A stretch of 64,000 nt of DNA from Diphasiastrum complanatum. Its lineage: Eukaryota > Streptophyta > Lycopodiopsida > Lycopodiales > Lycopodiaceae. Position numbers and translations under genes: made by a program. The stretch spans positions 50,606,745-50,670,744 of the forward strand of contig CM055105.1 of the NCBI GenBank assembly GCA_029204225.1. The letters are read 5' to 3'. Positions 56,546 through 64,000 of this stretch are shown in pieces. The notes under the pieces were generated by a model. It saw only the letters and a program-made list of their open reading frames with translations, was not told where the DNA came from and did no database searches. Each line of letters starts with the position of its first letter. The stretch's first letter is position 1.

Positions 56546-57377
56546 TGTGAAAAATGCAAAAATAAGCTTGGTAGAGGCCAAAAATCTTGTATATAGATAA
56601 ACACACATGTGTGGAGCCTGTTCCCACGTGTGAAAATAGTGTACTTGGCATGTACCATAATAATATAGATTGTACATATGATTTAATTCAAGTTCTAGTG
56701 GCTAAAAAGGCCAAAAACTAGTTTTCTAGACATATGACACATGACATCAATCTATTGCTTGCATGAGCCACATCCTTTGGTTAGGTGTCACATCCCATGT
56801 GTAGAGGACAGCTCACATGTGTGGAATAAGCTGAAGTAGACGAATTTTGACTTCTAGAAGATTTTCAAGTAGATCTCCATATAGAAGGAAAATGGACCAA
56901 AAGTGCTCAAAATAGAAGGTTTTGTCCAAGTGTCAGTTTTGCATGATGAATCGTCATATGACAAAGCACCTTCACACATGTGGGATCAAAGGGATGATCA
57001 GTACCACGAGCTCCCACTTATTATGTGTATAGAGCCACATTTGGCCATAATCAGTGTGAGACACCAATCTTGGTTTTGGAAGCAATTTTGAGTGATTCTC
57101 TCCATTTGTCTACACTTGTTTTGATTGTTTTGAGGTTCTATCAATGTGTACTTGATTTTCAGGTTGGAGTCCATACTCAGACAATGTTTCACACGTGTGA
57201 AACCAGAAAGTACACTTACCTTCAATTAATGATTGTTCTTGTTAGAATTTTGTGTCTAGAATTGATCTAGATTGATATTAATCTGAAGTAGATTGATAGA
57301 TCAAGTAATCTGACAACCAATCCCTCTTGAGGATCAGATTAGGATCCACTCTTGGTCCTTTTTGTACCTTTTGCACA
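56546..57377 (+). repeat. Solo LTR, family F1
   Basis: 832 bp, TGTGAAAAATGC to CTTTTGCACA, flanked by the 5-bp duplication ATATA (56541-56545 and 57378-57382). The host array reads through on both sides (CTCAAAATATA, AAAAACCAATTGC). It matches 28007-28838 and 14246-15079 and shares their CACA(C/T)GTGTG palindromes. Confidence 0.95.
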
Positions 57378-57446
57378 ATATAAAAACCAATTGCATCTTT
57401 TAAATTTTCTATCCACATCATATACCCTAATTGTGTTATACCTTAT
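57378..57446. repeat. Tandem array remnant
   Basis: Continuation of block 5 after the solo LTR (AACCAATTGCATCTTTTAAA to TTGTGTTATACC). Confidence 0.75.
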
Positions 57447-57750
57447 TGTTAAAATTTCACAATTCTAGCTTGACTTATTTTCGTCATATGGCTTGTAAAT
57501 TGTATTATGGTCATGTTGTGGCTTGTCACACGTGTCAAATAGCATTGGATACTCTTTGTAAGTCTCATTCCTAACCTAGCATAGGAGTGGAACCTTTGGA
57601 GTGAGTCCAAATAGTGCTTTGATAAGCTAGAGAGAATATAGGAGCTAAAAACAGCATGTTTTTCATTGTTTTGGGATCTCAAGATCTTGACCCCAAGTTA
57701 GGGTGGATCCAATGACCTACTAGGTTAGATGTTATGGTTAGGGTATGATA
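57447..57750 (+). repeat. J-type LTR, left part, target of element L
   Basis: Starts TGTTAAAATTTCACAATTCTAGC, the reverse of the end of the LTR at 36774-37469, and continues to TTAGGGTATGATA. The rest of the LTR resumes at 63876 after element L. Array DNA ends directly at the TG. Confidence 0.75.
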
Positions 57751-58432
57751 TGTAAAAATTACAGCAAATAAGGATCCTAAAACACTTGAAATGATGAGGG
57801 AAACAATAGATTATGATTTCATAAGATTAGCACAAGTTGAACCATCAAAATCCATCAAAAATCTATGCTGGAACCTCACTAAATGGCCCAAATCCTTGAA
57901 GAAGGCTTCACACGTGTGAAATTACGGCCTCCCATAGTCTGAGTACTATACACCAGACCTACATTCAATCCTATAATCATTAGTAATCACAAGTACTCAA
58001 ACAATTATGAACATAGAGAGCAATTGCACCATTATGAGAGAAAAAACATGAAATTGCTTGATTGATTTTGGTGAGATATCATCACCTATATATACATGAT
58101 CCATCACGGTTTTGGGCAGGTATGAGTAGCCCTAAACCTATACCTAATTCTAATTTTGGTGGATCTTTCATCCCTACCAAGTTAGGGTTGGAATCTTGGA
58201 GATCCCTCAACAATGCAAAAATTACTAAAAACAGCTCCTATTTTTTCTCCCTTGTATCTAAGCATAATTTGGACTCATTCCAAAGGTTCTAACACTTAGG
58301 TCTACTTGAGAACATCCTTATGAATGGAATCCTATGCTATTTGGCACGTGTGACAAGCCACATCATGACCATCTAACTATTTACAAGTCATATGACCAAA
58401 ACTAGTCAAGCTAGAATTGTGAATTTTTAACA
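57751..58432 (-). repeat. 3' LTR of copia element L (left copy)
   Basis: 682 bp, plus-strand TGTAAAAATTACAGC to TTTTTAACA, flanked by TGATA (57746-57750). The right copy is 63208-63875. By eye I count about 13 substitutions and one 14-bp deletion between the two, so roughly 2 percent divergence: a fairly young insertion. It contains CTTCACACGTGTGAAATT and a TATATATA stretch at 58087-58094. Confidence 0.95.
58087..58094 (-). promoter_or_regulatory. Candidate TATA box of the L LTR
   Basis: TATATATA in both LTR copies (here and about 63547-63554), on the coding strand preceded by CATG and followed by AGGTGATGATATC. Position within the LTR is plausible for the start of R. Not tested. Confidence 0.4.
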
Positions 58433-58446
58433 CTCCTCCTCACTAT
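58433..58446 (-). other. Polypurine tract of element L
   Basis: On the minus strand AGTGAGGAGGAG lies directly before the LTR start TGTTAAAAATTC. The gag-pol stop is immediately upstream. Confidence 0.8.
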
Positions 58447-61400
58447 CTAGCTTGGTTCAATCATTGCTTTACTAATCACTCCAATTGATGATCTGAACTT
58501 CATAAAAGGTGTCTTTTGAAGTGGTTTAGTAAGTAGATCAGCTACACATTCATTGCTTGGAACATGCTCCAAAGCAATCTCCTTGGCTTGCACCATTTCT
58601 CTCACAAAGTGATGGCATATCTCAATGTGCTTAGATCTTGCATGGAATATTGGGTTAGATGCAAGGTGTTGGGCTGATATATTGTCATTGTAGATGATTG
58701 GTGCCTCTTCTGAATCCATGATCTTTAGTTCCACCAATAATCTCTTGATCCAAAGTACCTCCTTTGTAGTGGTTGTCAAAGCTTTGTACTCGGCCTCGGT
58801 TGAAGATAGAGATATAGTTTCTTGCTTTTTTGAAAGCCATGAAACCACACCTTCTCCTATGAAAGTTGAATAGGAACTTGTTGATTTCCTATCCCTCTTG
58901 TCCCCTGCAAAATCTGAATCACTAAATGCATGAAGGTTAATCACATCTCCTCTATATAGAATCCCAAAATCCAATGTACCCGAGATGTATCTTAGAATCC
59001 TCTTAGCCTTTTTCCAATGGATATTCAATGGCTTTGCATGGATTGGCTCAACCTACATACACTAAAGCTAAGATCTGGTCTAGTTGTAGTGATCCACATT
59101 AAGGAACCTATAAGTTGCCTAAACAAAGTGATGTCCATGAAGGATCTTTCATCATCTTCATTTGGCACTTTTACATCTTGCTCCATTGGTGTGTCAACAC
59201 TTTTGCATACTTCCATCTTAAACTTCTTCAAAAGACTTTGAGCATAGTTTACTTGACTTATAAAGATAAAATCAGACCCTCTAAGTACTTCTATGCCTAA
59301 GATGAAGTGAAGACACCCTAGATCTACCATCTTGAACTCTAAGGATAGATCTATCTTGATTTTTTCAATACCATCAACACTATTTCCACTAATGATGATG
59401 TCATCTACATAAATGAGTAAAAGTACAATACCAACATCATCAAACTTAATGTAAAGAGTGGGATCATATTCACTTTGAACAAAAGAAAGTGAAATAAGAT
59501 AGCAATGTAGTCTTGAATTCCAAGATCTCGAGGCTTGCTTCAAGCCATAGATGCTTCTTTGGAGATGGCATACTTTGTTCTCCATTCCATGCTTGATGAA
59601 CCCTTGTGGCTGCTCCATATAGATATCCTCTTCCAAAAAACCATTCAAGAAAGCATTAGAGACATCCATTTGACATAGAATCCATCCAAAATGTGATGCA
59701 AGTGCAATGATTAGTCTTATTGTGACCATCTTGGCCACGGGTGCAAAAGTTTCCTCATAGTCTATCCCTCTCTCTTGAGCATAACCTTTTGCAACTAATC
59801 TTGCTTTATGTTTGTTAACACTCCCATTTGCATTCAACTTAAGCTTGAAGACCCACTTGCATCCTATTACATTCCTTTGAGGTCTCTCAACAAGCAACCA
59901 AGTTTCATTCTCAATCAAGGCATCATACTCATCCAACATAGCTTTATACCATTCTTTGGAGTTCAATGCATCTTCAACATTAGACGGTTCTTCAAAACTA
60001 GATAAAGCATAAGAAGTGGATGAGATACCCTCAACTTGCTGTCCTTTGCCTTGATATGTGAGCCTTGATGGCTCCACTTTTGCCCTTGAAGATCTCCTTG
60101 GTGTGATAGGTGGGTTTGGTGCTTGCTCCTCCATGAGCTCCTCCTCAAAACCAAGATCTTGCTCCTCGGCCATCTTCTTCTTGATTGTTGGAGCACTTGA
60201 GCCTTCTTCAAGCATATGCATATGATGTTCATCAAAGATGACATCCCTTGAAACAACAAATTTCTTCAAGGATGGGAGATAGACTTTGTAGCCCTTGCTT
60301 GAGCTTGCATATCCAAGCATGATCCCTCTTGTGGAAGATGGATCCTCCTTGGTTCTTGTTTCCAATGGCACATGCACATAACATATACACCCAAAAACTT
60401 TCAAGTGATTAAGATTGGGCTTCTTTCCATACAACATCTCATAAGGAGTTTTGCCTTCAATTGCTTTGCAAGACACCCTATTCATCAAGTAATTTGCACA
60501 TACAAGAGACTCACCCAAAAAGGATTTGGACAAACAAGCATCTAATCTTAAAGCCTTAGAACATTCACATAATGTTCTATTCCTTCTTTCAGCAACTCCA
60601 TTTTGTTGAGGAGTGTAAGGACAAGAAGTCTCTTTCTTGATCCCTTCCTCCTCACAAAAGGCCTTGAACTCATTGGAGATGAATTCTCCACCATTGTCAC
60701 TTCTAAGAATCTTGATGCTATCATTATGATGCTTCTCCACAAACAACTTGAACTTTACAAAAGTATCAAATACTTGAGACTGGAAGGAAAGTAAGAACAC
60801 CCAACAATATCTTGAGTAGTCATCAATGAAAGTTAAAAACATGGATGAACCTCCATTAGATTTGGTGCTAGCAATGTGCACATCCGAGTGTATGAGTTCA
60901 AGAGGATGAGATGACTTTGTGATGGAGTTAGGAAACACCTTCTTATGTGCCTTGGATAAGGCACAAGCTTCACAAACCTTGTCTTCCTTTCCAATAGACC
61001 TTGGTAGGCCTAAAGCATACTCCTCCTTGATCATAGCCTCCATGGAACCCGAGTTGACATGTCCAAGTCTTTTGTGCCATAAAGTAAAGGTAGATATCTT
61101 GCTCTTCTCGGCCAACATGACAACATTAGTATCCACAAATGCATCCAACTTATAAAGTTTGCCAAGTCTAGTGCCCTTAGCCACTATCTTACTCTTCTTC
61201 TTGATGAAACATTCATTTGAAGCAAAGTCAACATTGAAACCATTGTCTACCATTTGGCCAACACTTAGTAGATTCTTTGTTATTGTAGGAATGTACAAAA
61301 CACCTTCTATGTTGATCTTTTTGGAAGATCCTAAGCAAAGGGGAATGCTACCAGCTCCTTCAATCTTACAAGCTTCATCATTTGCTGTATAGATAGACTT

Positions 61401-62396
61401 TATAGGTCCATCATAAGATAAGAGAGAAGAGAAAAACTCCCTTTTACTAGTCATGTGTGAACTAGCACCTGAGTCAATCCACCAAGGATCTTCTCCTTTG
61501 AAGCTTGTTGAAGAAAATATGGACATCATGAGAGAGTCCTCATGTGAACTCTCGTCCTCCTCCTCTTTGCTCATGTTGGCTTGGCTTTGATCTTGCTTCC
61601 TCTTGAAGCATTCCGAGGCATAATGCCCCATCTTGCTACAATAGTAGCACTTCACCTTTGATTTGTTCTTCTTGACTTTGGTGGTTGATGGAGATGCCTT
61701 TGAGGGTCCTTCTTGATCCTCAGGCTTTGTAGACTTCTTGAATGTTGATCCTTTGCCTTTGGTGAAGAGAGCTTGGTCATCTCCACCTTGGATGGAAAGC
61801 GTATCCATCCTCTCTTGCATTTGGCTCCTTCTTGATTCCTCGGCCATGAGTGTGCCTTGGAGTTCTTCAAGTATGGGTAGCTTACCCAAAATTGCATATC
61901 CCTGAACCAAATTGTCAAATTCAAAACTTAGTCCATTCAATATGAGTTAAACAAGCTCTTCATCCTTGATAGGGTCACCTATAAAGGCTAGCTCTTTGTT
62001 GAATTCCTTCACTCTTAGGACAAAAGTATGTGCACTCTCTCCTTTCTTTTGATAGCTTCTATAGATTTGATTCTTCAAAGCTAAAATTCTAGTTTGGTTC
62101 TTGGATTCATAGAACTTTTGTAAAGTCTCCCAAGCATCTTGAGCTGAAGTGCAATCTCCTACCTCTCTTAAGAGTTCATTTGCAACATTCATTTTTATGC
62201 AATGTAGTGCAACATTGCACCTCTTGATGTATTTGGCTTTTTCTTGAGGATGAATAGGTTCACCCTCCTTACCATTTACAATTTCCATCAGATCTTGCAT
62301 GATCATGATCGATTCCATTCTAACTTTCCATATGGAATAGTTAGTTTTGTTGAGCCTTTCATTAGTATCCAAAAGATATGCATTTATAGATGCCAT
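58447..62396 (-). pseudogene. Copia element L gag-pol, nearly intact
   Basis: ATG at 62396. Only two defects: TAA at 61949-61947, where Gln is usual, and a frameshift at about 59030 in early RNase H. Order: gag (LNKTNYSIWKVRMESIMIMQ); zinc knuckle CYYCSKMGHYASEC near 61650-61608; protease WWIDSGASSHMTSK near 61475; GAG-pre-integrase TLWHKRLGHVNSGSMEAM; integrase HSDVHIAST, DDYSRYCWV, RSDNGGEFIS and QNGVAERRNRT, DDE complete; linker RRSSRAKVEPSRLTY; RT with QMDVSNAFLNGFLEEDIYME and YVDDIIISGNS; RNase H DSDFAGDKRDRKS, STEAEYKAL and ARSKHIEICHHFVREMV. It is the best-preserved element in the window and a good reference for the others. Confidence 0.95.
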
Positions 62397-63195
62397 CTAG
62401 TCTCCTAATCAAGGACTTGACACAAATGAAGGTTACTTCTATTGATTTGATTGAAGGTCTACCTTATCCCAGTTCTTAGGGACCTGAAAAGATCAGTAAT
62501 AGACTTTCTATAAAGATCTAAGAATGATCTCTAACAAAATCAAATCATAGAATACTAGAAACAATGCACTTTGTTGATTGAAGTAGACAATACTAGTAGA
62601 ATTGCCCCTCTTTCTATAAAGAACATTAAAGCTTCCAAATGATCTGATCAAGAGTGAATTTCAGCAACCTAATATACTTCCAAAATCACTTGTAAAAGAT
62701 CTAAATGGAACTTAATGAGGATGCAACACAATCGACTATCCAATCACAAGCAAAAAATGATCAAAATTGATGAAAATTTGATCTAATTTGGTGCATAAGT
62801 CAAGCAATGGTTGGACTGAACCTAAATCACTTTAGGAGGTGTCTACTACACCTTAGAACAGCCTTGAAGAGTCCCCAAAACTCTGATCTTCCCTCTACTT
62901 GAATGCTAGAAAGCCTCCTCTATGAAATCATCTCTAAAACTCGCTTAGAAATCAATGCTTGGAGCAAGCAAAGCTTGCTATCTTGGTAATGTGAATTGAA
63001 CTCAACTTTGCCTCTGGTTTTAGAGACTTAAACACCTGCAAATGAAGTCACACAACACCAATCTCCAATGTATTTGACTCGCTTTGAGTTCTAGAATCAA
63101 TACTAGATGCTAAGATCCAATCTACACAAGATTTAGATCAAAAATTGTGATCAAATTGAATGAAAACAAAGGATTTAGCTCATTTCAGCCTTTAG
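62397..63195 (-). other. 5' leader of element L
   Basis: About 0.8 kb between primer-binding site and gag. No gene. It probably holds packaging and dimerisation signals; none can be pointed out. Confidence 0.7.
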
Positions 63196-63207
63196 GCTCT
63201 GATACCA
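63196..63207 (-). other. Primer-binding site of element L
   Basis: GCTCTGATACCA on the plus strand, directly before the LTR start TGTAAAAATTACAGC. Confidence 0.92.
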
Positions 63208-63875
63208 TGTAAAAATTACAGCAAATAAGGATCCTAAAACACTTGAAATGATGAGGGAAACAATAGATTATGATTTCATAAGATTAGCACAAGTTGAACC
63301 ATCAAAATCCATCAAAAATCTATGCTTGAACCTCACTAAATGGCCCAAATCCTTGAAGAAGGCTTCACACTTGTGAAAGTACGGCCTCCCACAGTCTGAG
63401 TACTGTACACCAGACCTACATTCAATCCTATAATCATTAGTAATCACAAGTACTCAAACAATTATGAACATAGAGAGCAATTGCACCATTATGAGAGAAA
63501 AAACATGAAATTGCTTGATTGATTTTGGTGAGATATCATCACCTATATATACATGATCCATCACAGTTTTGGGCAGGTATGAGTAGCCCTAAACCTATTT
63601 GGTGGATCTTTCATCCCTACCAAGTTAGGGATGGAATCTTGGAGATCCCTCAACAATGCAAAAATTACCAAAAATAGCTCCTATTTTTTCTCCCTTGTAT
63701 CTAAGCATAATTTGGACTCATTCCAAAGGTTCTAACACTTAGGTCTACTTGAGAACATCCTTATGAATGGAATCCTATTCTATTTGGCACGCGTGACAAG
63801 CCACATCATGACCATCTAACTATTTACAAGTCATATGACCAAAACTAGTCAAGCTAGAATTGTGAATTTTCAACA
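63208..63875 (-). repeat. 5' LTR of copia element L (right copy)
   Basis: 668 bp, TGTAAAAATTACAGC to TTTTCAACA, followed by the target duplication TGATA (63876-63880). It lacks 14 bp that the left copy has near 58138. Because the element is transcribed on the minus strand, this is the LTR that would drive expression. Confidence 0.95.
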
Positions 63876-63880
63876 TGATA

Positions 63881-64000
63881 GTTCAGAGGTGCCCTAATAT
63901 GCTCAGATCTGAGCTTGAAAAGTATAAATGTATGATGGGATTTCCATCCAAAATCATGAAAAATCGAGTTTTTCCACTTCTATCATCATTGTCTTTTAGT
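63881..64000 (+). repeat. J-type LTR, right part, runs off the window
   Basis: Resumes the LTR interrupted at 57750. TATAAATGTATGATGGGATT and TTTTCCACTTCTATCA are reverse matches to 37070-37120. The end lies outside the window. Confidence 0.75.

Overview
This window looks like a piece of a retrotransposon-rich land-plant nuclear genome. It is AT-rich. Almost all recognisable coding sequence is Ty1/copia gag-pol, with CX2CX4HX4C zinc knuckles, DSGA proteases, DDE integrases and YVDD reverse transcriptases. The primer-binding sites match TGGTATCAGAGC, the usual plant copia site complementary to initiator-Met tRNA. I see no intact host gene, tRNA or rRNA. The species cannot be named from the sequence. 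Calling it a land plant is safe; a non-seed plant is only a guess.

Layout. 1-9.8 kb: a copia element (A, LTR 1068-1747) lies inside remnants of the LTR of a second degenerate copia element (B, 3' LTR 8623-9801). 9.8-17.6 kb: this is the unusual part. On the minus strand are broken, intron-split exons that read as an unknown N-terminal region, then a ParB-like domain, then an N4/N6 amino-methyltransferase (an IADIPYG motif followed by a C-terminal FSDSGTT motif). It carries frameshifts, stops and a solo-LTR insertion (14246-15079, TSD AAATT). 16.9-17.3 kb: a roughly 410-bp inverted repeat made of many copies of a short palindrome, ACCTATGCTNAGCATAGGT. The same palindrome recurs at 13.6-13.8 and 17.3-17.9 kb. 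17.97-27.6 kb: a divergently oriented plus-strand gene of unknown function, cut up by copia elements C (about 18.25-20.51 kb) and D (20861-26653).

28-47.3 kb: a diverged tandem array (unit about 0.83 kb) interrupted by copia pieces G, H, J and K. K is an internally deleted element (38351-40817) with a near-perfect TSD and a dense CATGCA cluster in its LTR. 47.3-48.7 kb: a degenerate Ty3/gypsy RT-RNase H fragment. 49-51.2 kb: a single D-type LTR joined to a truncated gag-PR on one side and a leader on the other. 52.3-55.9 kb: a mosaic of copia IN, copia gag, Ty3/gypsy IN, copia RT-RH and an A-type extra ORF, ending in a partly inverted LTR. 56.5-57.4 kb: a second solo LTR (TSD ATATA). 57751-63875: element L, a nearly complete copia element with TSD TGATA, itself inserted in a J-type LTR.

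The sequence history is repeated nested insertion, LTR-LTR recombination and deletion, falling on two older items: the methyltransferase and divergent-gene locus with its palindromes, and the 0.83-kb tandem array.
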